Shown here in pieces: positions 1 to 7,973 of a DNA stretch of 11,308 nucleotides. Numbering within the stretch: position 1 is the stretch's first letter; each line of letters starts with the position of its first letter. This DNA comes from JAITWT01 sp964439605. Its GTDB lineage: Bacteria; Pseudomonadota; Gammaproteobacteria; Burkholderiales; Burkholderiaceae_C. The notes beneath the pieces were generated by a model. The model was not told the DNA's origin, made no database searches, and saw only the letters and a program-made list of their open reading frames with translations. The position numbers and the translations under genes are program-made. Location of the stretch: NCBI GenBank assembly GCA_964439605.1, contig CAYTPC010000136.1, positions 1 through 11,308 on the forward strand, written 5' to 3'.

Positions 1-3000
1 AGCGACAGGCGCAGGTGCACGTCGCCGCAATAGTCGGTGGGCAGCAGGGCGGGCGCGTGCAGGTTGATTTCGGTCGCCATCGATAGCGGCGCGAGCAGGT
101 CGGGCTCCTTGCCGGCTTTGAGCGATTTCACTGCTTCGTCCAGCATTTCGTTGTAGAGCTGGAAGCCGATCTCCATCATGTTGCCGCTTTGGTTTTCGCC
201 GAGGATCTCGCCGGCCCCGCGGATTTCGAGGTCGTGCATCGCAAGGTAAAAGCCCGAGCCGAGTTCCTCCATCTGCTGGATCGCCTCGAGCCGTTGCTGG
301 GCTTGAGGGGTCAGTCCCTTGATGTCGGGCACCATCAGGTAAGCATACGCCTGGTGGTGGCTGCGCCCGACGCGCCCGCGCAACTGGTGCAACTGCGCCA
401 AGCCGAACTTGTCGGCGCGGCTGATGACGATGGTGTTGGCCGTAGGAACGTCGATGCCGGTTTCAATGATGGTCGAGCACAGCAGCAGGTTGTAGCGCTG
501 GGCAACGAAGTCGCGCATCACGCGTTCCAGCTCGCGTTCGGGCATTTGGCCGTGGGCCACGGTGATGCGCGCTTCAGGCAGGATTTGTTCGAGCTTGGTG
601 CGGCGGTTTTCGATCGTCTCGACTTCGTTGTGCAGGAAGTACACCTGCCCGCCGCGCTTGAGCTCGCGCAGCACGGCTTCGCGGATGACGCCGTTGTTTT
701 CGTCGCGCACGAAGGTTTTGATTGCCAGCCGCCGCTGCGGCGCGGTGGCAATTACCGATAGATCGCGCAGCCCTTCGAGCGCCATGCCCAGCGTGCGCGG
801 GATGGGCGTGGCGGTGAGCGTGAGCACGTCCACCTCGGCGCGCAGTTGCTTGATGGTCTCTTTGTGGCGCACGCCGAAGCGGTGTTCCTCGTCGATGATC
901 AGCAGGCCCAGTTGCTTGAACTTCACGCTCGCGCTCAGTAGCTTGTGCGTGCCCACCACGATGTCGATGCTGCCGTCGGCCAGCCCCTTGGCGGCAGCGG
1001 TGATTTCCTTGGCCGAGCGGAAGCGGCTCATTTCAGCGACCTTGATCGGCCATTTTCCGAAGCGGTCGCACAGCGTCTGGTAATGCTGCTCGACCAGCAG
1101 CGTGGTCGGCGCTAGAAAAGCGACTTGCCTGCCGCCCAGCACGGCAACGAAGGCGGCGCGCAACGCAACCTCGGTCTTGCCAAAGCCGACGTCGCCGCAC
1201 ACCAGGCGATCCATCGGACGCGGCGAAATCATGTCTTGAATGACGGCGTGGATCGCGGCCTTCTGGTCGGCGGTTTCCTCGAAGCCGAAGTCGTTGGCGA
1301 AGACTTCGTATTCCTGCGGATGGAAGGCAAACGCAAAGCCTTCACGCGCCGCGCGCTGGGCGTAAATGTCGAGCAACTGGGCGGCCGAGTCGCGTACCTG
1401 CTCGGCGGCTTTGCGCTTGGCTTTTTCCCACTGGCTCGAACCGAGCCTGTGCAGCGGCGCTTCGGCGGTGTCGACGCCGGTGTAGCGGCTGATCAGGTGC
1501 AAGTGGCTGACGGGCACATACAGCGTGGCGCGATCGGCGTATTCGAGGTGCAGGAACTCTTGCAGCAGCGGCTGGCCGTCCGGCCCCGTGCCCTGGCCGA
1601 TGTCCATGTTCACCAGTCCGCAGTAGCGCCCGATCCCGTGCGCCGAATGCACGACCGGGTCGCCCACGTTCAATTCGCTCAGATCCTTGATCAGCGTATC
1701 AACATCGGTGGCGGATTCCTGGCGCCGGCGGCGCGTAACCGGTGCGGTTGCGAACAGTTCGGTTTCGGTGACGAAGTCGATACCGGCCTCGCGCCACGAA
1801 AAACCCGCCGCGAGCGCCGCAATGGCGATGCCGATTTTTTCGTTGCCGGCCGCTTCGAACTCGGCGAGTGAATCAAAGCTTGGCGGATTGACCCCGCTGG
1901 CGCGCAAAAAATCGAGCAGGCTCTCGCGCCGGCCCTTGCTTTCAGCCAGCAGCAGCACGCGCTGCGGCGTCGTTTCGATGTGCGCTTTCAGGCGCGTGAG
2001 CGGATCTTCCGAACCGCGCATGGCCGCCAGCGGCGGCAGCGTGTTGAATTCGGCCAAGGACTCGGCCGCAACGGCGCCGCGCAGCGCGAGTTGGGCGTGT
2101 GCCTTGGTCTGCGCGTAGAACTGTTCGGCGGTCAGGAACAGCGCATCGGGCGGCAGGGCAGGCCGCTCGGGATCGCCTTGCACCAGCCGGTAGCGTTCGC
2201 GCGTGTCCTGCCAGAAATGCTGGAAGACCTCTTCCAGTTCGCCGTACAGCACCACGGTGGCGGTTTCGCCCAGGTAGTCGAATACCGTAGCCGTGGTTTC
2301 GAAAAAGAGCGGCAGATAGTACTCAATTCCGGCCGTGGCGACGCCGTGGCCGATGTCCTTGTAGATGCGGCTCTTGGTGGGGTCGCCTTCAAGCAGTTCG
2401 CGCCAGCGGCTGCGAAAGAGAGCGCGCGCCGCTTCGTCCATCGGGAACTCGCGGCCCGGCAGCAGCCGTACTTCGGGCACGGGATAGAGGCTGCGCTGCG
2501 AATCGGGGTCGAAGGTGCGGATGGAATCGATCTCGTCATCGAACAGGTCCACCCGAAAGGGCGTGGGCGAGCCCATCGGAAAGACGTCGATCAGGCTGCC
2601 GCGTACCGCGTATTCGCCGGGACTGACCACTTGCGTGACATGGCCGTAGCCGGCCAGTGTGAGCTGCGCCTTGAGCGCCGCCTCGTCGAGCTTCTGGCCG
2701 GTTTTGAAGTGGAAGGTGTAGCCTGCGAGGAAAGCTGGCGGCGCCAGGCGGTACAGCGCCGTGGTTGCCGGTATCAGCACAAGGTCGGCCTCGCGCTGGC
2801 GGATGCGCCACAGCGTGGCGAGCCGCTCGCTGATCAGATCCTGGTGCGGCGAGAAAGCGTCGTAGGGTAATGTTTCCCAGTCGGGAAACAACGCGCAGCG
2901 CAGCGTGGGCGCAAAGAAGACGATCTCGTCGATCAGCCGTTGCGCGTCGTTGGCGTCGGCGGTGAAAACGGCCGTGGCGCGGCCCGCGGCCTTTTCGCGC

Positions 3001-3092
3001 TCGGCCAACTGTGCGAGCAGCAACGCATCGGCGGAAAGGGGCGGGCGCGGCAGTGCGAAGCGTTTACCAGCCGCGAGTGTGGGAAAGTGCAT
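1..3092 (-). CDS. mfd: Transcription-repair coupling factor Mfd (C-terminus beyond window)
   Basis: Mfd is an ATP-dependent DNA translocase that removes RNA polymerase stalled at lesions and recruits UvrA for nucleotide excision repair. The frame is open from an ATG at 3092 to the left edge, about 1030 codons; the family is usually about 1150, so roughly the last 120 residues, containing the TRCF C-terminal domain, are missing. The N-terminal UvrB-like module is recognisable from DWETLPYDAFSPHQD (from residue 71) and GEYAVRGSLIDVFP (from 159). The RNA-polymerase-interacting CarD-like domain starts near 477 with GDPVVHSAHGIGRY. The SF2 motor shows Walker A GDVGFGKTE (633-641), DEEH (734-737) and motif VI QLRGRVGR (903-910). 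The RecG-like TRG segment EIRGAGEILGENQSG begins at 956. No frameshift was seen at the points where I checked the frame. The start has a weak ribosome site and no in-frame alternative start close upstream. It is divergent from ispD. The family assignment is certain. Confidence 0.97.
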   Translation of the reverse strand, partial: MHFPTLAAGKRFALPRPPLSADALLLAQLAEREKAAGRATAVFTADANDAQRLIDEIVFFAPTLRCALFPDWETLPYDAFSPHQDLISERLATLWRIRQREADLVLIPATTALYRLAPPAFLAGYTFHFKTGQKLDEAALKAQLTLAGYGHVTQVVSPGEYAVRGSLIDVFPMGSPTPFRVDLFDDEIDSIRTFDPDSQRSLYPVPEVRLLPGREFPMDEAARALFRSRWRELLEGDPTKSRIYKDIGHGVATAGIEYYLPLFFETTATVFDYLGETATVVLYGELEEVFQHFWQDTRERYRLVQGDPERPALPPDALFLTAEQFYAQTKAHAQLALRGAVAAESLAEFNTLPPLAAMRGSEDPLTRLKAHIETTPQRVLLLAESKGRRESLLDFLRASGVNPPSFDSLAEFEAAGNEKIGIAIAALAAGFSWREAGIDFVTETELFATAPVTRRRRQESATDVDTLIKDLSELNVGDPVVHSAHGIGRYCGLVNMDIGQGTGPDGQPLLQEFLHLEYADRATLYVPVSHLHLISRYTGVDTAEAPLHRLGSSQWEKAKRKAAEQVRDSAAQLLDIYAQRAAREGFAFAFHPQEYEVFANDFGFEETADQKAAIHAVIQDMISPRPMDRLVCGDVGFGKTEVALRAAFVAVLGGRQVAFLAPTTLLVEQHYQTLCDRFGKWPIKVAEMSRFRSAKEITAAAKGLADGSIDIVVGTHKLLSASVKFKQLGLLIIDEEHRFGVRHKETIKQLRAEVDVLTLTATPIPRTLGMALEGLRDLSVIATAPQRRLAIKTFVRDENNGVIREAVLRELKRGGQVYFLHNEVETIENRRTKLEQILPEARITVAHGQMPERELERVMRDFVAQRYNLLLCSTIIETGIDVPTANTIVISRADKFGLAQLHQLRGRVGRSHHQAYAYLMVPDIKGLTPQAQQRLEAIQQMEELGSGFYLAMHDLEIRGAGEILGENQSGNMMEIGFQLYNEMLDEAVKSLKAGKEPDLLAPLSMATEINLHAPALLPTDYCGDVHLRLS

Positions 3093-3261
3093 GAAGATGG
3101 GAAACGGAGCATGACCCCTCGGGCCGGGCAGCCATGGGCGTCGTGGACACGATTTTAGGCTTTGAAGCTTGTGCGAACCGGCGCATCCTGGGCGGTCTTT
3201 TTCGAGGCGTGCGCGCAGATGCTATCGTCCGCACAGGTGCTATCGCCCTAGTGCTCGTTTC
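3093..3261. promoter_or_regulatory. Divergent mfd / ispD promoter region
   Basis: These 169 bases separate the divergent mfd and ispD starts. On the minus strand a TAAAAT box (plus-strand 3152-3157) lies about 60 bases before the mfd ATG and could be its -10 element; the -35 is poor (GGTTCG at a 16-base spacing). On the plus strand TGCTATCG occurs twice, at 3220-3227 and 3238-3245, 18 bases apart. Either copy resembles an extended -10 (TGnTAT) for ispD. The boxes are visible; their promoter function is inferred. Confidence 0.35.
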
Positions 3262-3987
3262 ATGAACAACTCTTTGCATCCTCATCGCCTTCACGTCCTG
3301 ATTCCGTGCGCCGGCCACGGCAGCCGGGCAGGCGGGGCCCAACCCAAGCAGTACCGCCAAATAGCCGGGCGCGCGATGATTGCGCATACCGTCGAAGCTT
3401 TCCGTGCGCTTGCCGGCCGCCTGAGTCGAATTGCGCTGGTGGTTGCGCCCGAGGACGGCGAAGTGCTTGCGGCCTTGCCCGATTTCCCGCGAGGCCCCGG
3501 TGAATGCCTGCTGCGCGTCGGCGGTGCGACCCGCGCGGCCAGTGTACGCAACGGTTTGCAGGCGTTGAGTGAGCTGGGCGGGCATCCGGACGATTGGGTC
3601 CTGGTGCATGATGCGGCGCGCTGTCTCGTAACGCCGGCGCAGATCGAGGCGCTGATTACGGCGTGCCTGCCCGACGCCGTGGGCGGGCTGCTCGCCCAGC
3701 GGCTGGCCGATACGCTCAAAACCGCTTCGCCCGATGGGCGGGTGGCCGCGACGCTGTCGCGCGCGGATAAGTGGCTTGCCCAGACGCCGCAGATGTTTCG
3801 TCTCGGCATGCTCCTGGATGCGCTTGAACGCGCGGGCGACGCGGTCACCGACGAGGCCGGCGCGATCGAATCGCTCGGGCTCGCGCCATTGCTGGTGCCT
3901 GGCAGCGCGCAGAATTTGAAGATTACCTACCCGGAGGACTTTGCGCTGGCCGAAGCCGTGCTGAACAGTCGCAAAATCGCACCATGA
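3262..3987 (+). CDS. ispD: 2-C-methyl-D-erythritol 4-phosphate cytidylyltransferase
   Basis: IspD joins CTP and methylerythritol 4-phosphate to give CDP-methylerythritol, the third step of the cytoplasmic MEP pathway to isoprenoid precursors. The 241-residue product has the usual family length. The nucleotide-binding loop is IPCAGHGSRAGGAQPKQY (residues 14-31), containing the conserved Arg22 and Lys29. Further family motifs are VHDAARCLVTP, LADTLK, LAQTPQMFR, VTDEAGAIE and the C-terminal NLKITYPEDFALAEA. The ATG at 3262 is chosen because the glycine-rich loop then starts about 13 residues in. An in-frame upstream extension to 3169 would run through the divergent promoter region and resembles no family sequence. 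The stop overlaps the ispF start as ATGA, so the two are probably translationally coupled. The first loop has Cys16 where E. coli has Ala, which I believe is common in Burkholderiales. Confidence 0.96.
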   Translation: MNNSLHPHRLHVLIPCAGHGSRAGGAQPKQYRQIAGRAMIAHTVEAFRALAGRLSRIALVVAPEDGEVLAALPDFPRGPGECLLRVGGATRAASVRNGLQALSELGGHPDDWVLVHDAARCLVTPAQIEALITACLPDAVGGLLAQRLADTLKTASPDGRVAATLSRADKWLAQTPQMFRLGMLLDALERAGDAVTDEAGAIESLGLAPLLVPGSAQNLKITYPEDFALAEAVLNSRKIAP

Positions 3988-4481
3988 GTGATCCTGCATT
4001 TAACTTCAACATCCGCGTCGGCGAGGGCTGGGATGTGCACCCGCTGATTGCGGGCCGCCCGCTGGTGCTCGGGGGCGTCCAAATCGCGCACAGCGCCGGG
4101 CTGTCTGGTCATTCGGATGCGGATGCGCTGCTGCACGCGATTACCGATGCGTTGTTTGGCGCTGCGGCGCTGGGGGACATTGGACGCCACTTTCCGGATA
4201 CCGATGCACGCTTGCGCGGCGCTGATTCGCATGCGCTGCTCGCCGAAGCCGCACGGCGCGTGCGCGCGGCCGGCTGGCGCATCGGCAATGTCGACAGTAC
4301 CGTGATTGCGCAGGCGCCGCGGCTCGCACCGTACATTCCGGCGATGTGCGCGCGTATCGCGCAGGCGCTTGAGGTGGCGGTCGATCAGGTCAACGTGAAG
4401 GCCAAGACGGCCGAGAAGCTCGGGCCTGTCGGAGAAGAGCGCGCCATTGAGGCGCGTGCAACGGTCTTGTTGTACCGCTGA
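3984..4481 (+). CDS. ispF: 2-C-methyl-D-erythritol 2,4-cyclodiphosphate synthase
   Basis: IspF cyclises CDP-methylerythritol 2-phosphate to methylerythritol 2,4-cyclodiphosphate with release of CMP. It is a homotrimer with a divalent metal in each active site. The product has 165 residues, normal for the family. The N-terminal signature RVGEGWDVHPL supplies metal ligands Asp17 and His19, and SGHSDADALLHAI supplies His51. LGDIGRHFPDTD and KAKTAEKLGPVGE, the CMP/diphosphate-binding segment, are also present. The start is the ATG of the ATGA overlap with ispD, so both are read from one transcript. The stop codon ends at 4481 and the convergent kinase gene's stop begins at 4482. This leaves no room for a terminator between them, so the transcripts should overlap. 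Confidence 0.97.
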   Translation: MSDPAFNFNIRVGEGWDVHPLIAGRPLVLGGVQIAHSAGLSGHSDADALLHAITDALFGAAALGDIGRHFPDTDARLRGADSHALLAEAARRVRAAGWRIGNVDSTVIAQAPRLAPYIPAMCARIAQALEVAVDQVNVKAKTAEKLGPVGEERAIEARATVLLYR

Positions 4482-5930
4482 TCATTTCTTTTTGCTGGCG
4501 TCCCCTTTGGGCACGGCCGCGCGCGGCAGCCGGATGTGCGCGGCCAGCCCATGCCCCGGCTTGCTCGTGAGCGCAAAAGTGCCATCCATCCGCTCAATGG
4601 ATTTTGCGACGATCGATAGGCCCAACCCCGCGCCGGTGGCCGAGGTGCGCGCGCTGTCGGCGCGATAGAACGGAACGGTCAGTTGCGTCAGCATGGCCGG
4701 ATCGACGCCCATGCCGCGGTCGCGCACCTTGATCAGCACTGCGTTGTTGTCGAGTTCAGCCTGGATCGTGACGTCGGCCACGTCGGTGCCGGGTGTCTTG
4801 CCGTAGCGCCGCGCGTTTTCCACCAGATTGGAGATAACGCGGTTGAGCTCCGTCTCGTCGGCCATCACGTACAGGTTCAAAGGCACCCTGACGGTGATTT
4901 TGATGTCAGGGGGGCTCTTGACCACGTAAGGACAAGAGTCAACCAGGTCGTGCAACGACACCGGTTTCAAGTTGGGACGGTTGCGGCGCGCGTATTCGAG
5001 GAACTTGTCGATGATCGAATGCAGTTGCTCGATGTCGGACACCATGTGAGCGCGCGCATCTTCATCGGTAACGCTCATCTCGGTTTCGAGCCGCAGACGT
5101 GCGAGCGGGGTGCGCAGGTCATGTGAAATGCCGGCCAGCATGATCACGTTGTCCTGATCGATCTTGGTGAGCCGATCGGCCATGCGGTTGAAGCTGACGT
5201 TGACCGCGCGGATCTCTTTGGTGTGCATCGTTTCGTCGAGCCGATGCGCATCGTATTCGCCGCCGCGCAGCGCATATGCCGCCGACGCGAGCTGGCTCAG
5301 CGGCCGGTTGATGAAGCGTGCAATGATCGCCGCGCCCATGAAGGACAGCCCCACCGCGGTGACCAGCCAGACCAGCCAACTGCTTTTGCTGACGTGGGTC
5401 AGGTGCGCCGGTTCAAGCAACAGCCAATAGCTGTCATTGTCGATCCGGATGCCGATCCACAGGCCCGGCTCGTCATTGACGCGGTTGGCCACCAGCGTGT
5501 CTTCGCCGAGGAGGGAGATCAACTCCTTGGCCACGCTTTTATCGAACAGGTTCCTGGCATAGGGCTCAAAGCGGTCGTGGGGTTCGTGCGGCACGATGCG
5601 CACGCCTCCCTGATCCGTGATGGTCTTGATCAGCACGACACGGGTGATGCCGTCAGAGTATTGGAGCGCCGCACGTGTGAGGTTCACGAGCGAAGCCACC
5701 TGATGCGCCGTTCGCAACGCCCACGGCTCGCGTTCAAGCGAGAAGGTTTGCAGCCACACCACCGTGCAGCCGAACAGCAGCACGGCCAGCAGGAAGAAGG
5801 TACGCCAGAACAGACTCAGGCTGAGTTCGATCCTGGGCAGTTTGCGCAGCCGCCCTTTTCTTTTCTCCTCTTGCAGAGGGCTATACAGCGTGATCGACTC
5901 GCTGTTTTCCGGCAGCGTGTCGGCTTGCAT
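4482..5930 (-). CDS. envZ: EnvZ/RisS-type membrane sensor histidine kinase
   Basis: This is an inner-membrane histidine kinase/phosphatase that phosphorylates the adjacent OmpR-type regulator. In the 482-residue form, a basic cytoplasmic tail of about 43 residues precedes TM1 (about 44-63). A periplasmic sensor region of some 120 residues follows, then TM2 (about 188-208) and a HAMP linker (about 208-262). The phosphoacceptor His270 lies in GISHDLRTPLARLRLETEM, the EnvZ-type H box. The ATPase has N box NLVENARRYG (368-377), G1 DRGMG (404-408) and G2 GAGLGLSIV (433-441). I chose the ATG at 5930 because AGGA lies nine bases upstream. A TTG at 5963 overlapping the ompR stop would add 11 residues and cannot be excluded. 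ompR-envZ form an operon. The Bordetella name would be RisS; the stimulus is unknown here. Confidence 0.93.
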   Translation of the reverse strand: MQADTLPENSESITLYSPLQEEKRKGRLRKLPRIELSLSLFWRTFFLLAVLLFGCTVVWLQTFSLEREPWALRTAHQVASLVNLTRAALQYSDGITRVVLIKTITDQGGVRIVPHEPHDRFEPYARNLFDKSVAKELISLLGEDTLVANRVNDEPGLWIGIRIDNDSYWLLLEPAHLTHVSKSSWLVWLVTAVGLSFMGAAIIARFINRPLSQLASAAYALRGGEYDAHRLDETMHTKEIRAVNVSFNRMADRLTKIDQDNVIMLAGISHDLRTPLARLRLETEMSVTDEDARAHMVSDIEQLHSIIDKFLEYARRNRPNLKPVSLHDLVDSCPYVVKSPPDIKITVRVPLNLYVMADETELNRVISNLVENARRYGKTPGTDVADVTIQAELDNNAVLIKVRDRGMGVDPAMLTQLTVPFYRADSARTSATGAGLGLSIVAKSIERMDGTFALTSKPGHGLAAHIRLPRAAVPKGDASKKK

Positions 5931-5959
5931 GGTGGGTGGTCCTGCGGAAGAAAAACCAA

Positions 5960-6691
5960 TCAATCGGTGCCATCCGGTACGAACACGTAACCGACGCCCC
6001 AGACGGTCTGGATGTAGCGCGGCTGGGCAACGTCGGTCTCGACGAGCTTGCGCAACCGCGATATCTGCACGTCAAGGCTGCGGTCGAAGGGCTCGAATTC
6101 GCGCCCGCGCGCGAGCTGGGCCAGCTTCTCGCGTGACAATGGCTGGCGCGGGTGGCGCACCAGCGCCTTGAGCATGGCGAACTCGCCGGTGGTCAGCGCG
6201 ACTTCGTCTCCATCCTTGCGCAATGTGCGCGATCCCAGGTCGAAGCTGAATGGGCCGAAGGTCACCGCCTCGCTGTCGCTCGAAGGAGCGCCAGGCGCTT
6301 CTGTCAGCGGACGGCGGCGCAGCACCGCATGCACGCGTGCGAGCAGTTCGCGTGGATTGAAAGGCTTGCCGAGGTAGTCGTCGGCGCCGACTTCAAGTCC
6401 GACGATGCGGTCTACGTCTTCGCCTTTGGCCGTCAGCATGATGATCGGGGTGCGATCGTTGTTGGCGCGCAAGCGCCGACAGATGGAAAGGCCGTCCTCG
6501 CCTGGCATCATCAGGTCAAGCACGATCAAGTCGACGGTTTCGCGTTGCAAAACCCGGTTGAGTGCCTTTCCGTCTTCTGCAAGGATGACTTCGAAGCCTT
6601 CTTGCGTGAGGTATCGACGCAGGAGATCACGAATACGCGCGTCATCATCGACGATCACGATCTTGTCAGTACGAGCAGTTATCTGAGTCAT
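5960..6691 (-). CDS. ompR: OmpR/RisA-family response regulator
   Basis: This is a two-component DNA-binding regulator and the partner of the kinase encoded directly downstream. The 243-residue product has a receiver domain (about 9-125) with acidic Asp15-Asp16, phosphoacceptor Asp59 in VLDLMMPGEDG, Thr87 and Lys109 in DDYLGKPF. A winged-helix C-terminal domain (about 140-240) ends in FDRSLDVQISRLRKLVE and YIQTVWGVGYVFVPDG, characteristic of the OmpR branch. I chose the ATG at 6691 because the receiver fold then begins about ten residues in. An upstream in-frame ATG at 6754 would add 21 residues encoded by the AT-rich regulatory DNA and looks unlikely. The stop TGA at 5960-5962 overlaps the alternative TTG start of envZ. 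TGTTACA-like sequences upstream suggest autoregulation. E. coli OmpR controls porins; target genes in this organism are not visible. Confidence 0.95.
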   Translation of the reverse strand: MTQITARTDKIVIVDDDARIRDLLRRYLTQEGFEVILAEDGKALNRVLQRETVDLIVLDLMMPGEDGLSICRRLRANNDRTPIIMLTAKGEDVDRIVGLEVGADDYLGKPFNPRELLARVHAVLRRRPLTEAPGAPSSDSEAVTFGPFSFDLGSRTLRKDGDEVALTTGEFAMLKALVRHPRQPLSREKLAQLARGREFEPFDRSLDVQISRLRKLVETDVAQPRYIQTVWGVGYVFVPDGTD

Positions 6692-6699
6692 TTTCCGTG

Positions 6700-6830
6700 C
6701 CGGCAAATTTGTAACATCACGGATTTTGAAGGGATTTACCGTGATTGCACCCATTTTTTCTTGATTTCGACACTAAGTTACATGAATTTCGACTGTGATT
6801 CAATTTTGTAACATTCTGCCGACTATATCA
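6700..6830 (-). promoter_or_regulatory. ompR promoter with OmpR-like repeats
   Basis: This stretch is markedly AT-richer than its surroundings. TTTGTAACAT occurs exactly twice (6708-6717 and 6805-6814), and a relative in the opposite orientation, AAGTTACAT, lies between them (6775-6783). The element resembles the TTTGTAACAT part of E. coli OmpR sites as I recall them. On the minus strand TTGAAT (plus 6798-6803) and TAACTT (plus 6775-6780) stand 17 bases apart and could be a weak -35/-10 pair overlapping these elements, as expected for a regulator-dependent promoter. The repeats are visible; binding and autoregulation are inferred. Confidence 0.5.
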
Positions 6831-7162
6831 CTGCAGCTAGGCCGAAAAGCATGTGTTCGGAACGCCACAGAGTGTGCGCCGCCGCGTATTGGCTGGGTTT
6901 TGCGCATCGAGATTCAGGAAGCCCGCGTGTTGTGCAAAGCGGTTGCTGGCGCAAATCAACAAGGCGATCCGTGCCGGCTGGGCGCTGGACCGGCGGCGGC
7001 GCTGGCCGAAGCCAGCCAGATAAATCAACTGCCTCAACTGCCGTCGTGACCATCACGGACAGTTCGGGCGAGCAGTATGGGTGCAGCCGGCCGGTGGTGG
7101 TTGTTATTACACGATCTATTCAGCGCCGGCGTGGCACCGAATAGACGATGAACGGGAGGTTC
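6831..7162. other. Intergenic stretch without a supportable gene
   Basis: About 330 bases lie between the ompR upstream region and the end of the dehydrogenase gene. Short open frames occur on both strands, but none resembles a protein family and none has a convincing ribosome site. Two hairpins are visible. One is CTATTC/GAATAG (7116-7121 with 7139-7144), just downstream of the bdhA stop. The other is GCTGGC/GCCAGC (7001-7016), which on the minus-strand transcript closes a stable UUCG tetraloop. Neither is followed by a T run, so they are not typical intrinsic terminators, but they could end or protect the bdhA transcript. Decayed coding DNA is possible. Confidence 0.4.
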
Positions 7163-7933
7163 TTACTGCGCAGTCCATCCGCCATCAACCTGCCAAGCGG
7201 CGCCGCGTACCTGATCGGCTGCCGGTGAGCACAGGAAAACCGCAAGACCGCCCAATTGCTCGGGGGTGGTGAACGCAAGCGAAGGCTGTTTTTCGCCGAG
7301 CAAGTCGATTTGCGCGCGCTCGGTGGTGATGCCTTCGCGCGCGGCGCGGTCGTCGATTTGCTTTTGCACCAGCGGTGTCAGTACCCAGCCTGGGCAAATC
7401 GCGTTGCAGGTCACGCCCGTGGTTGCGGTTTCGAGGGCCACGGCCTTGGTCAGCCCGACGATGCCGTGCTTGGCCGCGACGTAGGCCGACTTTTGCGCCG
7501 AAGCCACGAGCCCATGCACCGATGCGATGTTGATGATCCGGCCCCAGTTGGCCGCGCGCATCGCCGGTACGGCCAAGCGCGTGGTGTGGAAGGCGCTGCT
7601 GAGATTGATGGCGATGATGGCGTCCCACTTTTCGGGCGGGAAGTTCTCGATGCTCGACACGTGCTGGATGCCGGCGTTGTTCACCAGAATGTCCACGCGG
7701 CCGAAACGTGCGGCAGCGAACTTCATCAGATCCTCGATCTGGGCCGGGCGGCTCATGTCGGCATCGTGGTATTCGACCTGCGCGCCCTGAGCGGTGATCT
7801 GCGCCTTCGCGCCTTCGACGTCGCCAAAGCCGTTGAGAACGATGCGGGCGCCCTGTTGCGCAAGCGCCGTGGCGATGCCCAGGCCGATGCCGCTGGTCGA
7901 TCCGGTGACTAGGGCGGTTTTTCCTTTGATCAT
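7163..7933 (-). CDS. bdhA: D-3-hydroxybutyrate dehydrogenase (SDR family)
   Basis: The enzyme interconverts D-3-hydroxybutyrate and acetoacetate with NAD, a step in using stored polyhydroxybutyrate. It is a cytoplasmic classical short-chain dehydrogenase. The 256-residue product has the Rossmann motif TGSTSGIGLGIA (10-21), NNAG (85-88), Asn110, and the catalytic Ser138, Tyr151 and Lys155. Residues I recall as substrate-binding in Pseudomonas fragi hydroxybutyrate dehydrogenase all have counterparts at a shift of four: Gln90, His140, Lys148, Trp183, Gln192 and Trp253. This separates it from the related acetoacetyl-CoA reductase PhaB. The end DGGWTAQ is typical of the family. The start at 7933 is the only sensible ATG; its ribosome site is weak. 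The gene appears to be transcribed alone. Symbols hbd and hbdH are also used. Confidence 0.92.
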   Translation of the reverse strand: MIKGKTALVTGSTSGIGLGIATALAQQGARIVLNGFGDVEGAKAQITAQGAQVEYHDADMSRPAQIEDLMKFAAARFGRVDILVNNAGIQHVSSIENFPPEKWDAIIAINLSSAFHTTRLAVPAMRAANWGRIINIASVHGLVASAQKSAYVAAKHGIVGLTKAVALETATTGVTCNAICPGWVLTPLVQKQIDDRAAREGITTERAQIDLLGEKQPSLAFTTPEQLGGLAVFLCSPAADQVRGAAWQVDGGWTAQ

Positions 7934-7973
7934 GATAGGGATATGTTCGGTTCAAGTAGGATGTAACACTGTC

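Noticed and set aside
189..2870. Several plus-strand open frames of 140-300 codons across the left part
   Set aside because: All lie antisense to mfd, which shows conserved helicase motifs in one continuous frame; the plus-strand products resemble nothing known.
3093..3112. ATG at 3112 with a good GAGGGG ribosome site as the mfd start
   Set aside because: It is out of frame with the Mfd protein by 20 bases and its frame soon stops.
3064..3999. Long open frame on the minus strand across ispD and the mfd/ispD gap
   Set aside because: It lies antisense to the well-supported ispD and ignores the divergent promoter region. Its product is arginine/proline-rich without family motifs, as is usual for shadow frames in GC-rich DNA.
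7110..7146. Inverted repeat CTATTC/GAATAG as an intrinsic terminator for bdhA
   Set aside because: The stem is only 6 bp around a 17-base loop and is not followed by a T tract, so it cannot be called a terminator with confidence.
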